Source: Comamonadaceae bacterium (GTDB taxonomy: Bacteria > Pseudomonadota > Gammaproteobacteria > Burkholderiales > Burkholderiaceae_C). From it: DNA of 32,407 nt. The notes beneath the pieces were generated by a model, which was not told where the DNA came from, searched no databases, and was given only the letters and a program-made list of their open reading frames with translations. The stretch spans positions 1 to 32,407 of the forward strand of contig CANFTU010000005.1 in assembly GCA_947450005.1 (NCBI GenBank), written 5' to 3'. The position numbers and the translations under genes are program-made. Below, piece by piece: positions 17,194-26,975 of the stretch (position 1 is its first letter; each line of letters begins with the position of its first letter).

Positions 17194-19626
17194 TCAGGTA
17201 CGGGGGCGCGCACCTAGGGTTTGCGCTAGGTGCGCCCAAACAGCTTGCATGGCGGTGTCGATTTCAGCGTCCGTCAGGGTGGCGACCGGCGAGGCAAGCG
17301 TCAGGCGCACGGCGAGGCTGCGCGCGTGGTCATCCGGCTGGGCCACTTTGGGGCGGTAGACATCGAACAACTGCGCGTCTTGCAGCAAACCGCCATGCGG
17401 CGCCTGGTGAATGGCAGCGATCAGATCCGCATGGGTGTGAATCTCCGGCAGCAGCAGCGCGATATCGCGCTGCACGGCGGGAAATTTCGCGATGGGCACA
17501 AAGGCCGGCACGGGGCGGTGCAGCAAGGCCGCCAGATCCAGCTCGAAAATGATGGGCGCTGCGGCCAAGCCGTAGCTTTGGCGCCACTGCGGATGCAACT
17601 CGCCGACTACGCCGATGTCCACGCCACTGAGCCGCACCGACGCGCTGCGCCCGGGATGCAGAGCCGGATGGTGGGCACTGGCGCTGGCGGGAACAAACTC
17701 CAGGCGCTGCGGTGCGAACAGCGCCTCGACATCGCCTTTGACATCAAAGAAATCGACCGCTGCGTCGCTGCGGCCCCATTGCAAGCTATCGGCACTACCC
17801 AGTGCGAGGCCGGCTACGCGCATGGGCTGATCAAATTGAGCCACCGTGGTGTCGCTGTCCACGACCGATGCATCCCGCAAAAACACGCGGCCCAACTCAA
17901 ACACACGCACGCGCGGAACTTTGCGCGCTTGGTTGAATTGCGCTACCTGGATCAGCGAACCCAGCAAAGAAGAACGCATCACGCTCATCTGGCTGGCGAT
18001 TGGGTTGAGCAACTTGATAGCGTTCGCGTTACCCGCCAGCTCATGCTCCCAGCGCGCGTCCACAAAGCTGAAGTTGATCGTTTCCTGGTAGCCCAAGCCA
18101 GCCAAAGCACGGCGCAGCGCGAAGGAACTGCGCTGGCTTTCCGGGCGCAACCGCGCAGTGACGGGCGCCTGCGGCGGGGTGTGTGGCAACTGCTCGAAAC
18201 CGATGATGCGGGCGACCTCTTCGATCAGGTCTTCTTCGATCTGCAGATCAAACCGGTAGGAAGGCGGCTGCACTGTGATCAGTCCCGACTGCTCTCGCGG
18301 CTCCAGACCCAGACGGACCAGGGCTTGAACACATTGCAACGCACTCAGCGGCATGCCAATCACCTTGGCGGCACGCGCCACGCGCAATCGCACCGGGCGC
18401 GCTGCTGGCATAGCGGGTTGCTGGTCATCGACAGGACCGAAAGTTGTCCCGGGGGTGCCACAAATCTCAGCGATCAGTTGACTGATGCGCTCGATATGCG
18501 CCACCGTCAGGGCAGGATCCACACCACGCTCAAAGCGGTGTCCGGCGTCGGTGGAGAAATTGAAGCGGCGCGAGCGTCCAGCTACCGCTGCGGGCCACCA
18601 AAACGCCGCCTCAACATAAATATGGCGGGTGGTGTCGCCCACCGCCGTGGCGTCGCCACCCATGATGCCGGCGAGCGATTCAACCTGTTTGTCGTCCGCA
18701 ATCACGCCAACCTGTGCATCCAGCGCAACCGTGTTGCCGTTGAGCAGCTTCAGCTCCTCGCCGGCACGGGCCCAGCGCACTTGCAGACCGCCATGGATTT
18801 TTTCCAGATCAAAGATGTGGGTCGGGCGGCCCAACTCAAACATCACATAGTTGGAGATATCCACCAGCGCGCTGACGCTGCGCTGCCCGCACCGTGCCAA
18901 ACGGTCAACCATCCACGCGGGCGTTTGCGCCTGCGGGTTGACATTGCGCACGATACGTCCCGAAAAGCGGCCGCACAAGTCAGTGGCGGCAATTTGCACA
19001 GGCAGGATGTCGGACAAACCGACCGGCATGGAAGCAATCGCCGGCACGTGCAGCGGCGCGCCTGTCAGCGCAGAGACTTCGCGTGCCACACCGAGCACGC
19101 TCAGGCAATGCGCCAGGTTGGGCGTGAGTTTGAGCGTAAACAGCGTGTCGTCGAGCTGCATGTGCGCGCGGATGTCCTGACCAATCGGCGCATCAGCCGC
19201 CAGCTCCAGCAGTCCGTCGCTCGCATCACTCACCTTCAACTCGCTGGCCGAGCACAGCATGCCTTGGCTTTCCACACCGCGCAGCTGGCCGAGCTTGATC
19301 AGAAAAGGCTTGCCATCCGCACCGGGCGGTAATTCGGCACCGACCGTTGCGCAGGGGACGCGAATACCGACGCGCGCATTGGGCGCACCACACACAATAT
19401 TGAGCAGCGCAGCCGCACCAATGTCCACCTGGCACACACGCAGCCGGTCGGCATTGGGGTGCTGCGCGACCGCCTTAATTTCACCCACCACAACCCCGGA
19501 AAAGGGGGGCGCTACGGGCTGGAGTTCCTCGACCTCCAAGCCAGCCATGGTGAGCGTGTCAGCCAGTTGCTGGGTACTCAGCGCGGGATCGCAAAAAGTG
19601 CGCAGCCAGGATTCAGGGAATTGCAT
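17194..19626 (-). CDS. pheT: Phenylalanine-tRNA ligase beta subunit
   Basis: 810 aa, MQFPESWLRTFCDP N-terminus, tRNA-binding domain, B5 and FDX-ACB regions. Adjacent to pheS. Confidence 0.98.
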   Translation of the reverse strand: MQFPESWLRTFCDPALSTQQLADTLTMAGLEVEELQPVAPPFSGVVVGEIKAVAQHPNADRLRVCQVDIGAAALLNIVCGAPNARVGIRVPCATVGAELPPGADGKPFLIKLGQLRGVESQGMLCSASELKVSDASDGLLELAADAPIGQDIRAHMQLDDTLFTLKLTPNLAHCLSVLGVAREVSALTGAPLHVPAIASMPVGLSDILPVQIAATDLCGRFSGRIVRNVNPQAQTPAWMVDRLARCGQRSVSALVDISNYVMFELGRPTHIFDLEKIHGGLQVRWARAGEELKLLNGNTVALDAQVGVIADDKQVESLAGIMGGDATAVGDTTRHIYVEAAFWWPAAVAGRSRRFNFSTDAGHRFERGVDPALTVAHIERISQLIAEICGTPGTTFGPVDDQQPAMPAARPVRLRVARAAKVIGMPLSALQCVQALVRLGLEPREQSGLITVQPPSYRFDLQIEEDLIEEVARIIGFEQLPHTPPQAPVTARLRPESQRSSFALRRALAGLGYQETINFSFVDARWEHELAGNANAIKLLNPIASQMSVMRSSLLGSLIQVAQFNQARKVPRVRVFELGRVFLRDASVVDSDTTVAQFDQPMRVAGLALGSADSLQWGRSDAAVDFFDVKGDVEALFAPQRLEFVPASASAHHPALHPGRSASVRLSGVDIGVVGELHPQWRQSYGLAAAPIIFELDLAALLHRPVPAFVPIAKFPAVQRDIALLLPEIHTHADLIAAIHQAPHGGLLQDAQLFDVYRPKVAQPDDHARSLAVRLTLASPVATLTDAEIDTAMQAVWAHLAQTLGARPRT

Positions 19627-19650
19627 GGTGGGGAAATAAAAGACGTGGCC

Positions 19651-20724
19651 TCAGGCCTGAAACTGGGACAGAAAGCGGATGTCGCCATCAAAAAACAAGC
19701 GCAAGTCATTGACGCCGTAGCGCAGCATCGTCAACCGGTCAGGGCCCATGCCAAAGGCAAAGCCAATGTACTTTTCGGGGTCCAGTCCCATGTTGCGGAT
19801 CACATTGGGATGCACCTGGCCCGAACCTGCGACCTCCAGCCAGCGCCCGGACAACGGGCCACTCTGGAACTGGATATCGATCTCGGCACTCGGTTCTGTG
19901 AAGGGAAAAAAGCTGGGGCGAAAGCGCAAAACCAGATCGTCACTTTCGAAAAAAGTCCGGCAAAAATTGGTGAAAACGTATTTCAGGTCTTTGAAGCTGA
20001 CGTTCTCGCCCACCCACAGGCCTTCGCACTGGTGAAACATGGGGGAATGGGTTGCGTCGCTGTCCACCCGGTAGGTGCGCCCAGGAGCAATGACGCGAAT
20101 CTCGGGCATGTCGCCGCTGAATAGGGCGGTTGCGAAGGCACCGGTCGCAGCGCTGTATTTTTTGACATGCTGCACCGCGTAGCGGATTTGCATGGGGCTG
20201 GTGTGGGTGCGTAACAAATTTGGCGCCTCAGCACTGCCGCCTTCGACATAAAAAGTGTCATGCATAGACCGCGCCGGGTGGTCTTGCGGCGTATTGAGCG
20301 CGGTGAAATTGAACCAGTCGGACTCGATCTCGGGGCCATCCGCGACGTCAAAACCCATGGAGGCGAAAATGGCCTCGATGCGCTCCAGCGTCAAGGACAC
20401 CGGATGCAAACCGCCTTGGCCGCGCTGGCGTCCAGGCAAGGTCACGTCCAGTGCTTCCGCTCGCAGTTGCACATCCAACTCGGCCCGCGCCAGCGCAGCG
20501 CGGCGCTCAGTCAAAGCCGCTTCAATCGATTGCTTGGCGATGTTGATCGCGGCTCCGCGGGACTTTTTCTCTTCGACGCTGAGCGCTGCCATCCCTTTCA
20601 TGAGTTCGGTGATGCGTCCGGTTTTCCCCAGAAAAACCGCTTTGGCATTTTCCAGATCGGCAGGACCCGGCGCGGCTGCAAAAGCAGCCTGCGCGTCCTG
20701 CACGATGGTGTCTAACTCGTTCAT
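19651..20724 (-). CDS. pheS: Phenylalanine-tRNA ligase alpha subunit
   Basis: Class II aaRS motifs, e.g. GCTWP-equivalent [16 protein letters not shown] and [16 protein letters not shown] at 20724 preferred over a TTG at 20754. Confidence 0.98.
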   Translation of the reverse strand: MNELDTIVQDAQAAFAAAPGPADLENAKAVFLGKTGRITELMKGMAALSVEEKKSRGAAINIAKQSIEAALTERRAALARAELDVQLRAEALDVTLPGRQRGQGGLHPVSLTLERIEAIFASMGFDVADGPEIESDWFNFTALNTPQDHPARSMHDTFYVEGGSAEAPNLLRTHTSPMQIRYAVQHVKKYSAATGAFATALFSGDMPEIRVIAPGRTYRVDSDATHSPMFHQCEGLWVGENVSFKDLKYVFTNFCRTFFESDDLVLRFRPSFFPFTEPSAEIDIQFQSGPLSGRWLEVAGSGQVHPNVIRNMGLDPEKYIGFAFGMGPDRLTMLRYGVNDLRLFFDGDIRFLSQFQA

Positions 20725-20834
20725 AGGTGGCAGATTGAAAAGGTAGGAATGCAAAGGGCTAGTGCTCTTTCAAGCCCTAGCCCTTATGAGGTACGGACAA
20801 CCCCGCTACACAGTGTGTGCCGTACCGCCAGTCA

Positions 20835-21194
20835 TCAAGCCGCTAACGCAGCCTTGACCTGGTTGACGATGCCCGCAAAAGCGGCCATATCGTGCACCGC
20901 GATATCGCTGAGCACTTTACGGTCGATTTCGATGTTGGACTTCTTCAGGCCATTGGCAAATTGGCTGTAGGTCATACCGCACTGGCGCGCCGCGGCGTTG
21001 ATACGGGCAATCCACAGCTGGCGAAAGACGCGCTTTTTAGTGCGGCGATCGCGGTAGGCGTATTGCCCCGCCTTCATCACCGCCTCTTTGGCGATCCGGA
21101 AAACATTGCCGCGGCGACCGCGGAAACCTTTGGCGAGGGCGAGAACTTTTTTGTGGCGGGCGCGAGCCGTTACACCACGTTTGACGCGAGGCAT
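20835..21194 (-). CDS. rplT: 50S ribosomal protein L20
   Basis: [51 protein letters not shown]. Confidence 0.99.
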   Translation of the reverse strand: MPRVKRGVTARARHKKVLALAKGFRGRRGNVFRIAKEAVMKAGQYAYRDRRTKKRVFRQLWIARINAAARQCGMTYSQFANGLKKSNIEIDRKVLSDIAVHDMAAFAGIVNQVKAALAA

Positions 21195-21219
21195 TGTGTT
21201 ACTCCTTGTTCGTCGTTAA

Positions 21220-21423
21220 TCAAAGACCACGGCCGGGCAGCATTTGTGCCATACGACCCATATCGGTCGCGTGCACACCTGTTGGTCCGCGCAAATGGCG
21301 CTTGTTTTTGGTGGTCTTCTTGGTCAAGATGTGACGTTTGAAGGCTTGGCCGCGCTTAACGGTTCCACCGGGACGGACGCGGAAGCGTTTCTTCGCCGCG
21401 CTTTTGGTCTTCATTTTGGGCAT
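21220..21423 (-). CDS. rpmI: 50S ribosomal protein L35
   Basis: [49 protein letters not shown] at 21423. Confidence 0.98.
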   Translation of the reverse strand: MPKMKTKSAAKKRFRVRPGGTVKRGQAFKRHILTKKTTKNKRHLRGPTGVHATDMGRMAQMLPGRGL

Positions 21424-21559
21424 TTTCATGCTCCTTCTTACATTGTGCTCGTGAGGCGTACGGGAAACTTTCCCGGCCTTGTTGGCCCCGAGCCACTTTT
21501 GAAGGGTTGACAAGCAACCCTTTCTTTGCCGCACTTGCGTGCTGCAAAACCGTTGTCTT

Positions 21560-22150
21560 CTATCCCGCTGCCATTTCAGCAGCGGCCTTTGCCACCGCTC
21601 CGGGCTTTCTCTTGCCCGGTGCCAGCATCATCACCATTTGGCGGCCCTCCAGCTTGGGGAACTGCTCCACCACAATCAGGTCGGCCAAGTCATCGCGCAT
21701 ACGGTTCAAAAGTGCCAAACCAATTTCTTGGTGGGTAATCTCACGTCCGCGAAAGCGCAACGTGATCTTGCATTTGTCGCCGTCATCCAGGAAGCGCTTG
21801 ATATTGCGCAACTTGATGTTGTAGTCGCCGTCATCGGTACCGGGGCGGAATTTGATTTCCTTGACCTCAATGACCTTTTGCTTGGACTTGGCTTCAGCCG
21901 CCTTCTTTTGTTCCTGGTATTTCAGCTTTCCGTAATCAATCAGGCGGCATACAGGCGGGTTCGCGGTGGCCGCAATTTCCACCAGGTCCACATCGAGCTC
22001 CCCGGCCATTCGCAGCGCTTCGGTGATGCTCACCACGCCTAAAGGCTCGTTTTCAATGCCCGTTAAACGGACTTCGGGGGCCATGATTTCCCGGTTTAAC
22101 CGGTGCTTGCGTTCTTCGCGCTGACGGCGATCACGGAATTCTGTAGCGAT
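21560..22150 (-). CDS. infC: Translation initiation factor IF-3, with probable ATC start codon
   Basis: IF-3 sequence. In-frame N-terminal extension [31 protein letters not shown] begins at ATC (22150-22148). In-frame TGA lies two codons upstream. SD aagga lies 7 nt upstream. Confidence 0.93.
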   Translation of the reverse strand: MATEFRDRRQREERKHRLNREIMAPEVRLTGIENEPLGVVSITEALRMAGELDVDLVEIAATANPPVCRLIDYGKLKYQEQKKAAEAKSKQKVIEVKEIKFRPGTDDGDYNIKLRNIKRFLDDGDKCKITLRFRGREITHQEIGLALLNRMRDDLADLIVVEQFPKLEGRQMVMMLAPGKRKPGAVAKAAAEMAAG

Positions 22151-22216
22151 GGTTCAATCCTTCACAAATTCAAAAAAACACGACTTCAGGTGCGCACGCA
22201 TCAATCGAGACAAATA

Positions 22217-24130
22217 TCAGGACGAAGATTTTTGAGCAATGTCGCTTTGGATCTTCTGTAGGAAGGCCTCTAAGGACATTGCACCGAGGTCTTGACCCCC
22301 TCGTGCGCGCACTGCAACCGCTCCCGCCGCCATCTCTTTGTCACCAACGACGAGCAAATAGGGCAGCTTCTGCATCGAATGCTCGCGGATTTTATACGTG
22401 ATTTTCTCGTTACGGAGATCCAAATCGGCTCTAAGACCTTGATTTTGCAGCGTTTTGGCCACAGAACGGGCGTATTCCGCCTGCGCGTCGGTGATGTTGA
22501 GCACCATTACCTGTACCGGAGCCAACCACGCCGGGAGCGCGCCCGCGCTTTCCTCAATCAAAATTCCGATGAAACGCTCCAAGCTGCCAACGATGGCGCG
22601 GTGCAACATCACCGGCCGATGACGGGCTCCGTCCTCACCCACGTATTCGGCATCAAGGCGCTCAGGCATCGAGAAATCAACTTGCATAGTTCCGCATTGC
22701 CACTGGCGCCCAATCGCATCTTTAAGCGTGTATTCAATCTTGGGCCCGTAAAACGCACCATCCCCGGGCGCAATCTCGTAGCGGCATCCCGAAGCGTCCA
22801 GGCTCGCGATCAGCGCAGCTTCTGCCCTGTCCCAGATCGCGTCGCTGCCAATCCGCTCTTTGGGGCGGGTCGCGACTTTGTAAATGATGTTGTGGAAACC
22901 GAAATCGGCGTATACCTTTTGCAGCAGGGCCGTGTAGTCCACACATTCCTGCAAGATCTGGTCTTCGGTGCAAAAAATGTGGCCATCGTCCTGGGTGAAT
23001 CCACGCACCCGCATGATGCCGTGCAAGCCACCTGAGGGTTCGTTGCGGTGGCAGTTACCAAACTCGCCGTAGCGCAGGGGAAGGTCACGGTAGCTCTTGA
23101 TCCCCTGCTTGTAAATCAGGATGTGGCCCGGGCAGTTCATCGGTTTGAGCGCGTACTCACGCTTCTCCGACTCTGTGGTGAACATGTTGTCGCGGTACTT
23201 ATCCCAATGCCCGGTTTTTTCCCACAGGGTTTTGTCAATGATTTGTGGGCCTTTGACCTCCAGATAACCGTTGTCCTGGTAGACCCGGCGCATGTACTGC
23301 TCGACGTGCTGCCACAAACGCCATCCCTTGGGATGCCAGAACACCAGACCAGGGGCATGGTCATCAATATGGAACAAATCGAGTTCGCGGCCCAGCTTGC
23401 GATGGTCCCGCTTCTCCGCCTCTTCCAGCATGGTGAGGTGCTGCTGCAGATCTTCTTTGCTCGCCCATGCCGTGCCGTAAATGCGCTGCAGCATCTCATT
23501 GCGGTGGTCACCGCGCCAATATGCGCCAGCCACCTTCATGAGCTTGAAATGTTTGAGCTTGCCGGTGCTGGGCACATGGGGGCCACGGCACAGGTCTTCA
23601 AATGCGCCTTCGCGGTACAAACTGACATCCTCACCCGCAGGAATGCTGGCGATGATTTCGGCCTTGTAATGCTCGCCAATTCCCTTGAAGTAAGCGACCG
23701 CCTCATCACGCGGCAACACGCGGCGCAACACCGCTTCGTCCTTCGATGCCAACTCCGTCATGCGCTTTTCGATGGCCGTCAGGTCGTCGGGCGTGAACGG
23801 CCGGCTGTACGAAAAGTCGTAGAAAAATCCGTTCTCAATCACCGGGCCGATGGTGACCTGGGCTTCAGGGAAAAGATCCTTCACCGCATAGGCCAGCAAG
23901 TGGGCGGTCGAATGGCGGATCACCTCCAGTCCGTCTGCATCTTTCGCTGTCACGATGGCAAGTGCCGCATCGGCCGCGATCGCGTAACTGGTATCCACCA
24001 CCTTGCCGTCCACCTTGCCCGCCAGCGCCGCCTTCGCCAAACCTGCGCCAATCGAAGCGGCTACCTCGGCCACCGTGACAGGGCCGGGAAAGGCACGTTG
24101 AGAACCGTCGGGCAAAGTGATTTGAATCAT
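22217..24130 (-). CDS. thrS: Threonine-tRNA ligase
   Basis: TGS domain [32 protein letters not shown], class II core [11 protein letters not shown]. Confidence 0.98.
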   Translation of the reverse strand: MIQITLPDGSQRAFPGPVTVAEVAASIGAGLAKAALAGKVDGKVVDTSYAIAADAALAIVTAKDADGLEVIRHSTAHLLAYAVKDLFPEAQVTIGPVIENGFFYDFSYSRPFTPDDLTAIEKRMTELASKDEAVLRRVLPRDEAVAYFKGIGEHYKAEIIASIPAGEDVSLYREGAFEDLCRGPHVPSTGKLKHFKLMKVAGAYWRGDHRNEMLQRIYGTAWASKEDLQQHLTMLEEAEKRDHRKLGRELDLFHIDDHAPGLVFWHPKGWRLWQHVEQYMRRVYQDNGYLEVKGPQIIDKTLWEKTGHWDKYRDNMFTTESEKREYALKPMNCPGHILIYKQGIKSYRDLPLRYGEFGNCHRNEPSGGLHGIMRVRGFTQDDGHIFCTEDQILQECVDYTALLQKVYADFGFHNIIYKVATRPKERIGSDAIWDRAEAALIASLDASGCRYEIAPGDGAFYGPKIEYTLKDAIGRQWQCGTMQVDFSMPERLDAEYVGEDGARHRPVMLHRAIVGSLERFIGILIEESAGALPAWLAPVQVMVLNITDAQAEYARSVAKTLQNQGLRADLDLRNEKITYKIREHSMQKLPYLLVVGDKEMAAGAVAVRARGGQDLGAMSLEAFLQKIQSDIAQKSSS

Positions 24131-24322
24131 GCGGGATGTCAGAAATAAGGGAGTTGGCAGACCCATCCGCGTCGGCAAGAACAAGATACTTGCAGCGCGG
24201 CCACACGGTGCCGGACGCCTAAGGAAGGACGCTGCATTCTAAACGGCGGCGCGCGCAAGTCCCCTTGGCGTGCCGGTCGCAGGCCTGCACCCACCCGGAT
24301 GAAACCCGGGGCATCAGACGCC

Positions 24323-25402
24323 TCAGGTTTGCTTTGCCGCGGCTTGTCGGTTAAGCGCCAACCAGGCGTTCACACGGGCCACGGTGGCATCCACTGAATC
24401 CGACTGCATTCCCTTTTGGGCTGCGACCAGTTTGATCAGCAGATCAATGCGCTCGACCTGCTCTGCCCCAGCAGCCAAGGCCCGCGCAGCGGACGAGGGC
24501 TTGAGCAAGCCCATCGCCGCCGACGCGTATTTGTCGAAAGGGACCATGTCCTCGGGCGAGGCCCCCAGGGAATGGCACAGCGCGCCGACCCATTCGTAAA
24601 CCTGACGGGACTGCTCCAAGTCACCATGAACTGCCTGCTGAATCGGCTGCACCGTCTCATCGAGCACGCAACGGTAGTTACCCGTGAGCAGCATGCTCCA
24701 CTTGGCCAGCGGCACGAACAGCGACGCATGCAGCTTCAGCTTGACCGGAATGTCGAGGGCCTGTCCGTCCACGGTCCAGCGCGCAGCGGTAATGTCGGCG
24801 TCGAGCTGGGCCAGCATGGCGTTGTGCTCGGGGCTCTCGAATTGCGCCACCTTGAAGTTGGTGGGCAGTCCCACCTGCAATACATTGGGCGCCTCGTCCG
24901 GGGGCCGGAAGGCCTGCGGGTCAGGGCTGCACAGCGTCATCAAGCCCGGCTCAAAGCCATCCCACACGGCAGGCTCCATATAGGCGGCGGCCAAGCCTTT
25001 AGCCGCCAAGCCCGGAATACGCGCCAAGTAGGGCATAGGCGGCATATTCATGATGGACATGCAGGGAACCCGTGCTGCGGCAATCGCTTGCATCAACTCA
25101 CGCACGCCCGCTGCGCTGTATTGTGGCTCCTGCATGGCCAGGCAAACGAGGTCGTAATGCTGCGGCACAACCTGTTCCGGCGCCAGGGCGTCGAGCTTGC
25201 CCGGGGTGGCACGGGAATCAATTTCCACCCATCCTTCGCGACCCTTGACCTGTACGCGCACCCGGGTGCCCTCACGCCGGATCAGGTCCGCCGTTTGGCT
25301 GCGACAGACCAAGGTTGCATCGTGTCCAGCCATCAACAGTTTGGTGGCCAAAAGCGATCCATAGGAGGCGCCCAAAATTAAAACATGGTACTTTTTCGCC
25401 AT
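24323..25402 (-). CDS. Ketopantoate reductase (ApbA/PanE)-like NAD(P)-binding protein
   Basis: 359 aa. N-terminal Rossmann-like YHVLILGASYGSLLATKLLMAGHDATLVCRS, C-terminal helical domain (KLKLHASLFVPLAKWSMLLTGNYRCVLDET). Confidence 0.75.
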   Translation of the reverse strand: MAKKYHVLILGASYGSLLATKLLMAGHDATLVCRSQTADLIRREGTRVRVQVKGREGWVEIDSRATPGKLDALAPEQVVPQHYDLVCLAMQEPQYSAAGVRELMQAIAAARVPCMSIMNMPPMPYLARIPGLAAKGLAAAYMEPAVWDGFEPGLMTLCSPDPQAFRPPDEAPNVLQVGLPTNFKVAQFESPEHNAMLAQLDADITAARWTVDGQALDIPVKLKLHASLFVPLAKWSMLLTGNYRCVLDETVQPIQQAVHGDLEQSRQVYEWVGALCHSLGASPEDMVPFDKYASAAMGLLKPSSAARALAAGAEQVERIDLLIKLVAAQKGMQSDSVDATVARVNAWLALNRQAAAKQT

Positions 25403-25442
25403 GGCACTTGCTGCGAGTTGAACGCAGGTTCCGTTTCAAAAA

Positions 25443-26774
25443 TTAATGGAATTGCTCTTCTTCGGTAGAGCCGCTGAGCGCTTTGACGCTGGAGTGACCG
25501 CCCTGAATGACGGTGGTCACATCATCGAAATATCCAGCGCCGACTTCTTGCTGGTGTGACACAAAAGTATAGCCCTTGTCGCGTGCTGCGAACTCGGGCT
25601 CTTGCACCATGTTGACGTAGTGTTTCATGCCTTCGCCATTCGCATAGGCGTGGGCAAACTGGAAGCTGTTGTACCAGTTGATATGGATGCCTGCCAGCGT
25701 GATGAACTGGTACTTGTAGCCCAGAGCTGAGAGATCTTCCTGAAAGGTCGCGATTTGGCTGTCATTCAGATTTTTCTTCCAGTTGAATGAGGGCGAGCAG
25801 TTGTAAGACAGGAGCTTGCCAGGATGCACTGCATGGATTGCCTGTGCGAACTCACGGGCGAAGCCGATGTCGGGCACACCAGTCTCACACCACACGAGGT
25901 CCGCGTGGGCAGCGTAGGCCACACCACGGCTGATCGATTGCTCCAGTCCATTCCGGACACGGTAAAAGCCCTCTGCCGTGCGCTCGCCGGTCAGGAATCG
26001 CTTGTCATTGGCATCGTGGTCGCTGGTGATCAGATTGGCAGCCTCGGCATCGGTGCGCGCCAGGATGATGGTCGGCACGCCCATCACGTCTGCGGCAAAG
26101 CGCGCAGCAACCAGTTTTTCCACGGCCTCCTGGGTTGGCACAAGGACCTTGCCCCCCATGTGCCCGCACTTTTTCACTGCCGCAAGTTGGTCTTCAAAAT
26201 GAACACCTGCTGAACCGGCGGCGATCATGTTTTTCATCAGCTCAAAGGCATTCAGCACGCCACCGAAACCGGCTTCTGCGTCGGCGACGATGGGGAGAAA
26301 GAAGTCGATGTAGTCTTTGGAGCCGGGCTCAACGCCCCGCGACCATTGGATCTCATCGGCGCGCTTGAAGGTGTTGTTGATGCGCCGCACCATCGCCGGC
26401 ACCGAGTCGTAGGCATAGAGCGATTGGTCGGGGTACATGGTCTCCGAGGTGTTGCCATCGGCCGCCACCTGCCACCCGGACAGGTACACCGCTTCCAGCC
26501 CGGCTTTGGCCTGTTGCATGGCTTGACCCGCCGAAATCGCGCCATAGGAATTCACGTAGCCCTTTTTTGACTCGCCATTGACCAAGCGCCACAGCTTTTC
26601 GGCTCCGCGTTGCGCCAGAGTGTGCTCAATGTGCACGCTGCCGCGCAGGCGCACGACATCGGCGGCGCTGTAGTTGCGGGTGATTCCCTTCCAGCGCGGG
26701 TTGGAGGCCCAATCTTTTTCGAGCGCGGCGATCTGTTGCTCCCGGCTGAGTTGGCTATTGATGGCGTTTGGCAT
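25443..26774 (-). CDS. aceA: Isocitrate lyase
   Basis: Active-site motif KKCGHMGGKVLVPTQEAV, LSYNCSPSFNWKKNL. ATG at 26774 (MPNAINSQLSREQQIAALEKDW). Confidence 0.97.
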   Translation of the reverse strand: MPNAINSQLSREQQIAALEKDWASNPRWKGITRNYSAADVVRLRGSVHIEHTLAQRGAEKLWRLVNGESKKGYVNSYGAISAGQAMQQAKAGLEAVYLSGWQVAADGNTSETMYPDQSLYAYDSVPAMVRRINNTFKRADEIQWSRGVEPGSKDYIDFFLPIVADAEAGFGGVLNAFELMKNMIAAGSAGVHFEDQLAAVKKCGHMGGKVLVPTQEAVEKLVAARFAADVMGVPTIILARTDAEAANLITSDHDANDKRFLTGERTAEGFYRVRNGLEQSISRGVAYAAHADLVWCETGVPDIGFAREFAQAIHAVHPGKLLSYNCSPSFNWKKNLNDSQIATFQEDLSALGYKYQFITLAGIHINWYNSFQFAHAYANGEGMKHYVNMVQEPEFAARDKGYTFVSHQQEVGAGYFDDVTTVIQGGHSSVKALSGSTEEEQFH

Positions 26775-26835
26775 GGTGGTCTCCGGTGGGTTGCTAAAAA
26801 AGTCAGCGGGTGAAAAAGCCGCGTCGAATGCCCTC

Positions 26836-26864
26836 ATTATAGTCTTATATAAGACATAAGATAA
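26836..26864 (-). promoter_or_regulatory. aceA promoter core
   Basis: Minus strand: TTATCT - 17 bp - TATAAT. The -10 box is perfect consensus and the -35 is weak. Confidence 0.6.
26842..26855. promoter_or_regulatory. Probable operator palindrome GTCTTATATAAGAC in the aceA promoter spacer
   Basis: Perfect 14-bp palindrome directly abutting the -10 hexamer, with a related 14-mer at 26872-26885. Confidence 0.7.
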
Positions 26865-26871
26865 AGCACAA

Positions 26872-26885
26872 CTCTTATAGAAGAC
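26872..26885. promoter_or_regulatory. Second, imperfect copy of the aceA operator (CTCTTATAGAAGAC)
   Basis: 12 of 14 positions match GTCTTATATAAGAC. Start-to-start spacing is 30 bp. Confidence 0.6.
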
Positions 26886-26975
26886 ATAAATAATTGTTTT
26901 AGCACTGCGTCCGCCTCAGCCACCCCCGCACGCCTAGGGCATGATCGGACCACTCCTCGGCCAAACACCCACCCT

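Noticed and set aside
17230-19332. 700-aa ORF on the + strand opposite pheT
   Set aside because: Lies entirely antisense to a clear pheT coding region. Composition (His/Arg/Gln-rich) lacks recognisable domains and fits a GC-rich codon-bias shadow ORF.
24288-24314. Short cccgg/ccggg inverted repeat between the ketopantoate-reductase-like gene and thrS
   Set aside because: Only a 5-bp stem with no T tract, too weak to call a terminator.
24416-25381. 321-aa + strand ORF opposite the ketopantoate-reductase-like gene
   Set aside because: Antisense shadow. The minus-strand frame has a clear Rossmann-like N-terminus and operon context.
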